Made by a program: the position numbers and the translations under genes. The notes under the pieces were generated by a model, which ran no database searches, was not told where the DNA came from, and worked only from the letters and a program-made list of their open reading frames with translations. A DNA stretch of 64,000 nucleotides from Janthinobacterium rivuli (GTDB lineage: Bacteria > Pseudomonadota > Gammaproteobacteria > Burkholderiales > Burkholderiaceae_D). Location: NCBI RefSeq assembly GCF_029690045.1, contig NZ_CP121464.1, positions 2,356,001-2,420,000 of the forward strand, written 5' to 3'. Below, piece after piece: positions 30,873-39,246 of this stretch; positions within the stretch are counted from its first letter, which is position 1, and each line of letters begins with the position of its first letter.

Positions 30873-32450
30873 ATGGCCAGCGCAGCCGGCCAGGGGCCGT
30901 ACATTCTCGCCATCGACAATGGCACGCAAAGCGTGCGCGCGCTGCTGTTCGACAGGGACGGCAACCTGGCGGCGAAGGCGCAAGTGTTCCTCGAAGCGTA
31001 TTACTCGGAGCACCCCGGCTGGGCCGAGCACGACGCCGACGGCTACTGGCAAGCCGTGTGCGCAGCGTGCCAGCAGCTGTGGCGCAGCACGGACATCGCC
31101 AAATCGTCGGTGGCCGGCGTGGCCGTCACCACGCAGCGCGGCACGGTGGTCAACGTGGATGAAGAGGGACAGCCCTTGCGGCCCGCGATCACCTGGCTGG
31201 ACCAGCGCAGCACGCGCGACATCCCCCAGTTGGCGCCATGGTGGCGCGCGCTGTTTCGCGCCACGCGTCTCGATGGCACGATCGCGTATTTTCGCCGCGA
31301 GGCCGAGATCAACTGGATCAGCGCACACCAGCCCGACGTCTGGCGCCGCACGCATAAATTCCTGCTGCTGTCGGGCTTTTTGAACCACCGCCTCTGCGGA
31401 CGCTACGTCGATTCGACGGGCTCGCAGGTGGCGTATATTCCCTTCGACTACAAGCGCCATGCGTGGGCCGGGCGCTTCGACTGGAAATGGCAGGCACTTG
31501 CCGTTAAACCATCGATGCTGCCGGAACTGGTGGCGCCGGGCACGCGCATGGGCGCCATCACGGCATCGGCCGCCGCGGCGACGGGCATTTTGGAAGGCAC
31601 GCCCCTGCTGGCGGCGGCCGCCGACAAGGCGTGCGAAGTGCTGGGCGCCGGCTGCGTCGAACCGCAGGTGGCGTGCCTGAGCTACGGCACCACGGCCACC
31701 ATCAATACGACCAACCGCAAATACGTGGAAGTGACGCGCTTCATTCCGCCGTATCCGGCCGCCATGCCGGGCGCCTACAGCACGGAAGTGCAGATATTCC
31801 GCGGCTACTGGATGGTCAACTGGTTCAAGGAGCAGTTCGGCGACCGCGAACGTGCGGCGGCCGCCGAGGATGGCACGGGCTTGTCCGCCGAAGCGCTGTT
31901 CGACCGCCTGGTCGAGGCCGTGCCGCCCGGTTCCATGGGCCTGATGCTGCAGCCGTACTGGAGTCCCGGCATCAAGGTGCCGGGGCCGGAAGCGAAGGGC
32001 GCCATGATCGGCTTTGGCGACGTGCACACACGCGCGCACATTTACCGCGCCATTCTCGAAGGTCTCGCGTATGCGCTGCGCGAAGGCAAGGAGCGCATCG
32101 AGCGGCGCAGCGGCATCGCCATCACGGAGCTGCGCATCGCGGGCGGCGGTTCGCAAAGCGACGCCGCCATGCAGCTGACGGCCGACATCTTCGGCTTGCC
32201 AGCCGCGCGCGCCCACGTGTATGAAAGTTCGGGCCTGGGTGCGGCCATCGCCGCCAGCGTGGGCCTGGGCTGGCATGCGGATTTCCCTGCCGCCGTGCAG
32301 GCGATGACGCGCAAGGGCAAGGTATTTCAGCCGCATCCCGGGCACCGCAAGATCTACGAGCAGTTGTACCGGCGCGTGTACCAGAAAATGTATGCGCGGC
32401 TGCAACCGCTGTACCGCGAGATAGCCGACATCACCGGCTATCCGGAATAG
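30873..32450 (+). CDS. FGGY-family carbohydrate kinase
   Basis: The 525-residue kinase has the ASKHA fold. The phosphate-1 motif is YILAIDNGTQSVRALLFDRD, the catalytic-Asp region TWLDQRS, and the adenosine motif RIAGGGSQSDAAMQLTADIF. The gene starts four bases after the small protein's stop; an in-frame extension upstream overlaps that gene and lacks family similarity, so I rejected it. It resembles glycerol kinase and xylulokinase but is not orthologous to either by eye. In this operon it probably phosphorylates the substrate that the GlpD-like enzyme oxidises. Confidence 0.88.
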   Translation: MASAAGQGPYILAIDNGTQSVRALLFDRDGNLAAKAQVFLEAYYSEHPGWAEHDADGYWQAVCAACQQLWRSTDIAKSSVAGVAVTTQRGTVVNVDEEGQPLRPAITWLDQRSTRDIPQLAPWWRALFRATRLDGTIAYFRREAEINWISAHQPDVWRRTHKFLLLSGFLNHRLCGRYVDSTGSQVAYIPFDYKRHAWAGRFDWKWQALAVKPSMLPELVAPGTRMGAITASAAAATGILEGTPLLAAAADKACEVLGAGCVEPQVACLSYGTTATINTTNRKYVEVTRFIPPYPAAMPGAYSTEVQIFRGYWMVNWFKEQFGDRERAAAAEDGTGLSAEALFDRLVEAVPPGSMGLMLQPYWSPGIKVPGPEAKGAMIGFGDVHTRAHIYRAILEGLAYALREGKERIERRSGIAITELRIAGGGSQSDAAMQLTADIFGLPAARAHVYESSGLGAAIAASVGLGWHADFPAAVQAMTRKGKVFQPHPGHRKIYEQLYRRVYQKMYARLQPLYREIADITGYPE

Positions 32451-32465
32451 CTAGTCATTAAATCG

Positions 32466-32484
32466 TATTGCGAATCATTCGCAT
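32466..32484. promoter_or_regulatory. Fur box upstream of the TonB-dependent receptor
   Basis: TGCGAAT-C-ATTCGCA at 32469-32483 is a perfect 7-1-7 inverted repeat, the classic Fur-box geometry. It lies about 220 bp upstream of the receptor start, in an AT-rich stretch that could hold the promoter. Confidence 0.75.
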
Positions 32485-32699
32485 CCGATATATGATGTGT
32501 TCCGCATTTCACTAAGGCAACTTATCCCGGTGACTGCAGTGCGCCGCCGGCCATGCGCAGGCGGCGTGTCCGCGCGGGCAGAGTTCCGCCGCAACGCTTC
32601 CTTCAACGCCGCCGCTTGATCGTGCACCGCTGTCCTCTGCCCCTGCATTTTTTCATTCCACAAGCATCGAGCAGCAAGCAAACCCAGGCAAGGATAGCG

Positions 32700-34973
32700 A
32701 TGAAGAGCAGCAGCAAACATGGATTGACCCCGCTGGCCGCCGCGCTGGCGCTGGCATTGGGTGGCGCGCACGGCCACGTGTGGGCGGCGGCGATGGCCGA
32801 CAAGATCGAGAAGGCCGACGCCGTGCAGATGCCCGCCATCAGCGTGTTCGGCGACGCCATCAGCGCCGGCACGGCCGGACGCTCGTACATCAACAGCGCC
32901 GACATCGAACGCCAGCAGGCCGACAATGTCGCGTCCCTGCTCGACACCTTGCCCGGCGTGGACCTGGCCGGTACGGCCCGTCCCAGCGGTCAGAGCCTCA
33001 ATATATGGGGCTTCAATAAAGTGCAGGACGTGAAAGTCATCCTCGATGGCGTGCCGAAGGGCTTTGAAAAATACCGCCAGGGTTCCATCTTCATCGAGCC
33101 GGAACTGATCAAGCAGATCGAAGTGAACAAGGGCGCGCATACGAGTTTGTATGGCAATGGCGGCTTCGGCGGCGTCATCACGGTCGAGACCAAGGATGCG
33201 CAAGACTTGCTGGAAGGCGGCGAAAAGGCGGGCGCCATGCTCAAGTACTCGCGCCACTCGAACAATGCGGAAAACGACGCCACCGTGGCCGTCTACGGCC
33301 GTACGGGAGATGGCCGTTTCGATGCGATGGCCTTCACTACGCAGCGCAAGTCCGATGACCTGCGCAAACCCGATGGCAAGCCATTCCGCTTTTCCGCCAT
33401 CGATGCGCCATCGAGCCTGGCCAAGCTCAATATCCGGCTGACGCCGGAGCAGCTCTTGACCCTGACGGCGATGAAGAGCGGAAGTTCGGGCTGGGGCCCG
33501 TTCGCCGCCATGGGCGAGGACGTGCCCACGCCGACCGAGGCGGAAATCAAAAAATACGGACTGGAAGAGGCGTGGCAGCGCAAGGCCGTGTACCGCGACC
33601 AGGACGACGACACCTATTCCGTGAAGTGGCAGTACGCGCCGCAGAACAATCCATGGATCAAGCTGACGGCCAGCGCCGGCTATTCGCACACGGACCAGCA
33701 TGACAAGCGCCTGCCCTCCGCGTCGCTCGGTTCCTACCTGGGGTCACTGGGCAATGAGAGCTGGGCTTCATATGTGGACCGTATCGTGGAGGTGCGCAAC
33801 GAAAGTGTGTTTAGCACGGGCGCCGTGTCGCACGTGCTGCTGACGGGACTGCAATGGCACAAGAACGTGCGCGACACCTTGATGTACTACCCGTCGTCGA
33901 CGGCGCTGAAGGACCCCAGCTACAACTATGGCTACTTCCAGCCCTACTACATGCCGGCTGGGCGCCAGGAAACCACGGGCCTGTATCTGCAGGATGCGAT
34001 GACGTATGGCGACGTGACGGTAACGGCGGCACTGCGCCACGACAGAGTCGTTTCGGAGGGCGTGCCGAACAAGGCGCCGCGCTACAACAGCCCGCTGGCG
34101 GCAGCCGGCCACGACTTCAGCGAAAAGGCACACGAGGACTGGTCGCCGCGCCTGGGCCTGTTCTGGAAGGCATCCAGCACGCTGGCCTTGTTCGGCGACT
34201 TGAGCCGCACCTGGCGCGCGCCGACGATCGACGAGATGTATTCGAATGAATATTATGTGTCGTCCAGGCTCGGTTCATCGACGCCGGGCACCAGCCGCGA
34301 CCTGGCCGTCGAGCGCGTGACGGCCGTGCGCACGGGCGTCATGCTGCATCGGCAAAACGTGTTCATGGAACGCGACGACGTGCAGCTGCGCCTGACGGCG
34401 TACCAGAACCGCGTCAGCGACAATATCGGCCCGCGACTGGGCATCCTGATCGAAGGCTATGTGCCGGGATCGGGCAAGGTGCCGCCGGCGCTGTCCGACT
34501 ACCGCAACCTGGCAGGTTTCCGCACGCAGGGCGTGGAGGTCGAATCCTACTACAACGCGCCGCGCCTGTTTGCCAGCGCCTCGCTGTCAAGGCAGCGCGG
34601 CACGCGCAGCGGTTCCCAGCGCGACCCGTGGGGCCAGGACGAACCCGTGTCGACGATTGCGCCGGACAAACTGATGGCGGGCCTGGGCTGGCGCTTGCCC
34701 GACCTTGGGGCCACCATGGGCTGGCAGGGCCGCTTCGTGGCAAAGCAGGAGCGCGTCCTGCCGGTGGGGAATGTGTACCGCCTGCCGCCATCGAAAGGCT
34801 ATGCGCTGCACACTTTGTTCGCGTCGTGGAATGGCCGGCAGGGTGCGTGGCGCGGCACGGAAGTGCGGCTGACGGTGGACAACGTCTTCAACCGCAATTA
34901 CATGCCCTACTTGAGTGAAGCGGTTACCGGCGTGGGGCGTAATGCGAAGTTGAGTGTGTCGCGTAAGTTTTGA
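32700..34973 (+). CDS. TonB-dependent receptor, haem/haemoglobin-type
   Basis: The 757-residue outer-membrane receptor has a signal peptide of about 30 residues; I chose the ATG preceded by AAGGA. A plug domain follows with DNVASLLDTLPGVDLAGTAR and INIWGF-like motifs, PELIKQIEVNKGAHTSLYGNG, and a 22-strand barrel ending in SVSRKF with terminal Phe. The pattern fits the haemoglobin/transferrin/lactoferrin receptor family, and FRAP/NPNL-like barrel motifs are partly present (WRAPTIDEMY). The Fur box upstream supports iron-responsive expression. No haem ABC transporter or TonB genes are adjacent. Confidence 0.9.
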   Translation: MKSSSKHGLTPLAAALALALGGAHGHVWAAAMADKIEKADAVQMPAISVFGDAISAGTAGRSYINSADIERQQADNVASLLDTLPGVDLAGTARPSGQSLNIWGFNKVQDVKVILDGVPKGFEKYRQGSIFIEPELIKQIEVNKGAHTSLYGNGGFGGVITVETKDAQDLLEGGEKAGAMLKYSRHSNNAENDATVAVYGRTGDGRFDAMAFTTQRKSDDLRKPDGKPFRFSAIDAPSSLAKLNIRLTPEQLLTLTAMKSGSSGWGPFAAMGEDVPTPTEAEIKKYGLEEAWQRKAVYRDQDDDTYSVKWQYAPQNNPWIKLTASAGYSHTDQHDKRLPSASLGSYLGSLGNESWASYVDRIVEVRNESVFSTGAVSHVLLTGLQWHKNVRDTLMYYPSSTALKDPSYNYGYFQPYYMPAGRQETTGLYLQDAMTYGDVTVTAALRHDRVVSEGVPNKAPRYNSPLAAAGHDFSEKAHEDWSPRLGLFWKASSTLALFGDLSRTWRAPTIDEMYSNEYYVSSRLGSSTPGTSRDLAVERVTAVRTGVMLHRQNVFMERDDVQLRLTAYQNRVSDNIGPRLGILIEGYVPGSGKVPPALSDYRNLAGFRTQGVEVESYYNAPRLFASASLSRQRGTRSGSQRDPWGQDEPVSTIAPDKLMAGLGWRLPDLGATMGWQGRFVAKQERVLPVGNVYRLPPSKGYALHTLFASWNGRQGAWRGTEVRLTVDNVFNRNYMPYLSEAVTGVGRNAKLSVSRKF

Positions 34974-34990
34974 TTAGTTTTAAGAATGGC

Positions 34991-35124
34991 GGGCCGGAGA
35001 CGCGGGACTGAGAAAATGCCGATGGCAGCGTTGCAGCTTCCTTGCCGTACATGCGTACTGTCTGCGTCGCTGCGCCTTGCCCTCGACATTTTTCAGGTCC
35101 GCTTGGCCCGGGGTGCCTTTTTTT
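34991..35124. repeat. Long imperfect inverted repeat with terminal T-run after the TonB receptor
   Basis: Outer arms at 34991-35018 and 35087-35109 pair imperfectly (GGGCC and GAAAATG matched by CATTTTTC and GGCCC). Inner arms GCAGCG at 35025-35030 and CGCTGC at 35068-35073 and a GTAC-ATGC-GTAC tip form nested hairpins. Seven T residues close the region at 35118-35124. It could act as a complex terminator, or be a small non-autonomous element of the REP/MITE kind. The short gap to the cyclase gene holds nothing else I can see. Confidence 0.55.
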
Positions 35125-35182
35125 GTGACTTGGGCCTACTCCGGGTCCGATGCATTTTCCGTTGAACTCCCAACTTCAAACG

Positions 35183-36541
35183 TCAACGAAACACCAACGC
35201 CTTGACCGTTTCCCAGGCCGCGCTGCCCGACTGCGTGACGCGCACCTGGTTGCGGCCCCCTTCCTTGGCCACGTACAGGGCGCGGTCGGCGGCGACGAAC
35301 AGCGCTTCGCGGTCGTCCAGCTGGTGCGGGCGGATGGTCGCCACGCCGATGCTGACGGTGATCCACGGCGAGGTGATCGATCTCGGGTGCGGCAGTTGCA
35401 GCGCCTCGATGTGCGTGCGGATGGTTTCGGCCAGGTGCAGGGCGCCTTCGGCATCCGTGTCGGCAAACAGCAGCACGAATTCCTCGCCGCCGTAGCGGGC
35501 CGCCAGGTCGCCCGGGCGGGCGGCGTGCGAGGCGATCGCTTGCGCCACCTGCTGCAGGCAGCTGTCGCCAGCCGGGTGGCCCAGGCTGTCGTTGTACAGC
35601 TTGAAGTGGTCGACGTCGAGCACCACCAGCGACACGGCGCCGCCGACCCGCACGGCGCGCTGCCACTCTTTTTCCAGGAAGCTGTCGAAATGCCGGCGGT
35701 TGGCGATCTGCGTCAGCGGGTCGAGGTAGGCGGCGCGCTGCAGCGCGTCTTCCGACTGCTTGTGATGCGTGATGTCGTGCAGCAGGCCGATATACAGGGG
35801 CTGGCGCAGGTACATCGGCGTGAGGGTCAGGTCCATGCTCAGCGCCTCGCCATTGCGGTGGCGGATCGCCACTTCGCGCGTGCCGTGGTTGTGCGCCTTT
35901 TCCGGATTGGCCGCGTGCATGGCGAAGTAATCGAGGTATTCCTGCGTCACCAGAGGGCTGAGCAGTTCGCCGATGAAGCGCCCGGACAGTTCATTTTCGC
36001 GGTAGCCCAGGTACTGGTCGCAGGCCGGATTGGTGTACTGGATGCGGCCGTCCGCCTCGATGATCAGCAAGCCCTCGGCCATGTTGTTGACGATGGTGCG
36101 CAGGCGCTCGGCCTGTTCCTGCTGGGTTTCATTGTTGCTGCGGATTTGCAGCTGCGCGCGCACGCGGGCGCACACTTCGGCCATGCGCAGCGGCTTGCTG
36201 ATGTAATCGACGGCGCCGCAGTCGAAACCGGCCACCACGTCTTCCGTTTCCGTCCTGGCGCTCATGAAGATGACGGGGATGCCCTGCGTCAGCGGGTGCT
36301 GCTTGAGGCGGCGGCACGTTTCGATGCCGTCCATGTCCGGCATCAGCACGTCGAGCAGGATCAGGTCGGGGCGGGCGCGCTGGGCGATCGCCAGCGCCCG
36401 TTCGCCGGACGTGGCGACATAGGTTTGATAACCCTGTTCGCTCATCAGCTTGCGCAGCACCTCAAGGCTGGCCGGCGCATCGTCGACAATCAAAATGGCG
36501 GCGTCGCGCCGCTGGTAATGTTCCACACTGCCTGAACTCAT
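35183..36541 (-). CDS. Response regulator with REC, PAS and GGDEF domains (diguanylate cyclase)
   Basis: The 452-residue protein has a receiver domain (residues about 14-130; acidic pair VDD, phosphoacceptor Asp in LLDVLMPDMDG, SKP Lys), a PAS domain (NNMAEGLLIIEADGRIQYTN) and an active GGDEF domain with RYGGEEFVLL. An RxxD inhibitory site (RPGD) lies exactly five residues before GGEEF, so product feedback is expected. I chose the ATG with GGAAG upstream, which leaves a short N-terminal tail before the REC domain. No cognate histidine kinase is adjacent. It should make cyclic di-GMP when phosphorylated, opposing the HD-GYP protein encoded at 21.3 kb. Confidence 0.92.
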   Translation of the reverse strand: MSSGSVEHYQRRDAAILIVDDAPASLEVLRKLMSEQGYQTYVATSGERALAIAQRARPDLILLDVLMPDMDGIETCRRLKQHPLTQGIPVIFMSARTETEDVVAGFDCGAVDYISKPLRMAEVCARVRAQLQIRSNNETQQEQAERLRTIVNNMAEGLLIIEADGRIQYTNPACDQYLGYRENELSGRFIGELLSPLVTQEYLDYFAMHAANPEKAHNHGTREVAIRHRNGEALSMDLTLTPMYLRQPLYIGLLHDITHHKQSEDALQRAAYLDPLTQIANRRHFDSFLEKEWQRAVRVGGAVSLVVLDVDHFKLYNDSLGHPAGDSCLQQVAQAIASHAARPGDLAARYGGEEFVLLFADTDAEGALHLAETIRTHIEALQLPHPRSITSPWITVSIGVATIRPHQLDDREALFVAADRALYVAKEGGRNQVRVTQSGSAAWETVKALVFR

Positions 36542-36768
36542 TGCTTCCGGCCTTCTCGATGTACTTTGCGCTGCCAGCGTTTGCCGCACTGTCGGTGATG
36601 CTGACCGGATTCAAATCGGATACAGCGTTCAAATCATACCGCCTTGCCAATTTTTTGGGTAAAAAATCGACGTTGCGCGAGGCGGAAAATATTATTTTTA
36701 TACTATTTTTAAAAATAAATACACGCAGTTGCTGTCGTGAAGGCGGTTTTTAGGCGGAAAAGGCGCGT

Positions 36769-36786
36769 GCCCCCGGCGCCGGGGGC
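36769..36786. repeat. Perfect 18-bp palindrome (GCCCCCGGC/GCCGGGGGC)
   Basis: Self-complementary over its whole length, it lies in the gap between the aminotransferase stop and the cyclase gene. With the adjacent 24-bp palindrome it forms a double hairpin. The reverse strand carries only a weak CTTTTCC run afterwards. Confidence 0.7.
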
Positions 36787-36794
36787 AGCTGGGA

Positions 36795-36818
36795 CACGCC
36801 CCGCAGCTGCGGGGCGTG
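36795..36818 (-). terminator. Perfect 24-bp palindrome after the aminotransferase gene (possible terminator)
   Basis: CACGCCCCGCAG and CTGCGGGGCGTG form 12-bp arms with no spacer, 10 bp past the stop of the minus-strand aminotransferase gene. Position suits a terminator or 3'-end stabiliser, but the T-run is missing. The rest of the 287-bp gap is AT-rich (36640-36720) and probably contains the cyclase promoter. Confidence 0.5.
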
Positions 36819-36828
36819 AAGAGGCGAG

Positions 36829-38022
36829 TTACATTTTTGCGGCGATCAGCTTGCCCAGGATGGCGATGCCTTCGCGGATGCGTTCCGGCGGCACCGTCAC
36901 GAACGACAGGCGCAGGGTGTGCGTTTCCGGCGTGTTCGCGTAGAACGGCGCGCCCGGCACGAATGCCACTTTATTGGCGATGGCTTCATCGAGCAGTTTC
37001 ATCGCGTCGATGTGCTTCGGCAGGGTGACCCAGATGAACATGCCGCCTTCCGGCTTGGTCCACGTGACGCCGGCCGGGAAGTGCTCTTCCAGCGCCGACA
37101 GCATGGCCTGGCACTGGTTGCCGTACAGGCTGCGGATGCTGGGGATATGGCGGTCCAGGAATCCATCCTTGATCACTTCATGCACGACCATCTGCGTCAG
37201 CTGCGAGGTGTGCAGGTCGGCCGCCTGCTTGGCCAGCTCCAGGCGGCGTACCAGCGGCATTGGCGCCACCACGTAGCCGAGGCGGATGCCTGGCGTGAGC
37301 ACTTTCGAGAACGAACCCATATAGATGACGCCATCGGGATTCATGTTGATCATCTTCGGATACGGCTCGCCGCTGTAGCTCAGGGCGCCGTACGGATCAT
37401 CCTCGATCAGCGGCAGGCCGTGGCGGGCGCAGGTTTCCACCAGTTCCACGCGGCGCGCCACGGACAGGCTGCGGCCCGTCGGGTTCTGGAAGTTCGGCAG
37501 CGCGTACAAGAGGCGCGCGCCATCGGCGACGGGGTTGATCGACGACGGCACCAGGCCTTCATCATCGGTGTCGACGGAAACGAATTCGGGACGGTAGACG
37601 GAAAACGCCTGCAGGGCGCCCAGGTAGCTGGGGGTTTCCACCAACACTTTGCTGCCTTCGTCGATCAGGACCTTGCCCAGCAAGTCCAGCGCCTGTTGCG
37701 AGCCGGACGTCATCAGCACTTGTTCCGGCATGATGGTGCCGCCATTACCCGAGAGCGAGTCGGCGATCCACTGGCGCAGCGGCAGGTAGCCGTCGGTCGG
37801 GCCGTATTGCAGGGCGACCTTGCCATTGTTCGACAGGACTTTGTCGAAGGCCGTCTTCATTTCTTCCACGGGGAAGGTGGCGGGCGAGGGCAGGCCGCCG
37901 GCAAACGAGATGATCTCGGGACGCTGCGTGATCTTCAGGATTTCGCGGATGAACGAGCTTTGCAGCTGTTCCGCGCGTTCGGCAAAGCGCCATTGGATCG
38001 GATTCGGATTTTCAATTTTCAT
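36829..38022 (-). CDS. PLP-dependent aminotransferase, fold type I (2-aminoadipate/branched-chain type)
   Basis: The 397-residue enzyme has the class I/II fold: FAGGLPSPATFP at the N-terminus, YGPTDGYLPLR, NFQNPTGRSL, and the PLP lysine in GSFSKVLTPGIRLGYV, plus the conserved C-terminal Arg (LRLSFV). It resembles LysN-type 2-aminoadipate transaminases, i.e. the catalytic half of MocR proteins without the HTH. I took the internal ATG (MKIENPNP), because the longer frame has no similarity upstream. A true MocR regulator gene lies 1.2 kb away on the other strand. The amino-acid substrate is unknown. Confidence 0.88.
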   Translation of the reverse strand: MKIENPNPIQWRFAERAEQLQSSFIREILKITQRPEIISFAGGLPSPATFPVEEMKTAFDKVLSNNGKVALQYGPTDGYLPLRQWIADSLSGNGGTIMPEQVLMTSGSQQALDLLGKVLIDEGSKVLVETPSYLGALQAFSVYRPEFVSVDTDDEGLVPSSINPVADGARLLYALPNFQNPTGRSLSVARRVELVETCARHGLPLIEDDPYGALSYSGEPYPKMINMNPDGVIYMGSFSKVLTPGIRLGYVVAPMPLVRRLELAKQAADLHTSQLTQMVVHEVIKDGFLDRHIPSIRSLYGNQCQAMLSALEEHFPAGVTWTKPEGGMFIWVTLPKHIDAMKLLDEAIANKVAFVPGAPFYANTPETHTLRLSFVTVPPERIREGIAILGKLIAAKM

Positions 38023-38198
38023 ACGAGTCTCACAGAAGATGCCGAGCTGCGCCGGCTGGATTTGTTGGCCCGCTTGTGGCGGTGCTTGCGCAAGCGGCGC
38101 CGGATAGGCGTCGCCATGGTGCTGCGGTATTGTACGGCCTGCACGCCGCCGTGCCCATCCGCACGCGCAAGGGCGTTGCAAATGGGCGTCAGGGAGCG

Positions 38199-39110
38199 TT
38201 ACTTCAGCTTGCGCCCGATCCCCACCACGGCGATCACGGCGCCGGCAAACAGCAGGCTTTCCCCCGTCAATGGCTCATTCAGCAGCAGCGCCGCGCCCAC
38301 CAGGGTGAGGAAAGGCTGCAGCAGCTGCGTCTGTCCCACGCGCGCCACGCCGCCCAGCGCCATGCCCCGGTACCAGAAAAAGAAACCGATAAACATGGAA
38401 AACACGGAGATGTAGGTAAAACCCAGCCAGGCCGCGCCGCTGGCCTGCGCCATCAGCGCGCGCTGCGGCCAGGCGTTCCACAGCACCACGGGTAGTACGA
38501 AAGGTACGGCCAGCAGCAGCGCCCAGGAAATCACATGCTGGCCCGGCATCGCTTGGGCCAGGCGTCCGCCTTCCGCATAGCCGAGTGCGGCCAGCAGCAC
38601 GGCGGCAAAGATCAGCCAGTCGGCCAGGTGGAAGCTGCCGCCGCCCTGGCGCAGCGCGAACGCCACCACCAGCGCCGTGCCGAGCAGGGCCATCAGCCAG
38701 AATCCCGGCGAGGGGCGTTCCTTGCCGCGCAGCACGGCAAACACGGCCGTGGCCAGCGGCAAAATGCCCACCAGCACGGCGCCGTGCGAAGCGGGCAGGC
38801 TGCGCATGGCGATCGACGTCAGCCACGGAAAGCCCAGCACGCAGCCCAGCGACACGAGCGCCAGCGGCAGCCATTGCTCGCGGCGCGGCAGGGGCGCGCG
38901 CTGCTGCCACAGCCACAGGCCGGCCAGGCAGGCGGCCACCAGGGCGCGGCCCAGGGCGACAAAGGTGGGGTCGAGTTCGGCCACGGCCAGCCGCGTAAAG
39001 GGCAGGGTCAGGCTGAAGAGGGCGACGGCGATGAGGCCCAGCAACAGGCCTGTGCGGTCTGCGCCCAGGCGCAAAGGGTGACTGGAGGTGGTGGTGGTGT
39101 GCGATGGCAT
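38199..39110 (-). CDS. DMT-superfamily (EamA) transporter
   Basis: The 303-residue protein has about ten hydrophobic segments arranged as two EamA repeats. LTLPFTRLAV, GFPWLTSIAMRSLPASHGAV and the second-repeat tail LLLNEPLTGESLLFAGAVI are typical of DMT exporters such as RhtA/YdcZ relatives. It is divergent from a MocR regulator gene, a common arrangement in which the regulator controls an amino-acid or metabolite exporter. The solute is not known. Confidence 0.88.
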   Translation of the reverse strand: MPSHTTTTSSHPLRLGADRTGLLLGLIAVALFSLTLPFTRLAVAELDPTFVALGRALVAACLAGLWLWQQRAPLPRREQWLPLALVSLGCVLGFPWLTSIAMRSLPASHGAVLVGILPLATAVFAVLRGKERPSPGFWLMALLGTALVVAFALRQGGGSFHLADWLIFAAVLLAALGYAEGGRLAQAMPGQHVISWALLLAVPFVLPVVLWNAWPQRALMAQASGAAWLGFTYISVFSMFIGFFFWYRGMALGGVARVGQTQLLQPFLTLVGAALLLNEPLTGESLLFAGAVIAVVGIGRKLK

Positions 39111-39226
39111 GGCTGTCCTGGTGCGGGTGTGTGAGATAAAGGCGGGCAGATGTGGATGAATGTGCCCGGTACTGCTATCCTAGGGCGCAATAGCAATACA
39201 GTACAAATACACTTCTACGCATAATT

Positions 39227-39239
39227 TCACATACTGTGA
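39227..39239. promoter_or_regulatory. Candidate MocR operator TCACA-TAC-TGTGA
   Basis: A perfect 5-3-5 inverted repeat lies seven bases before the MocR start codon, and ACAGTA at 39198 mirrors the TACTGT within it. The position fits autorepression and control of the divergent exporter gene. Confidence 0.45.
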
Positions 39240-39246
39240 TGGTCAT

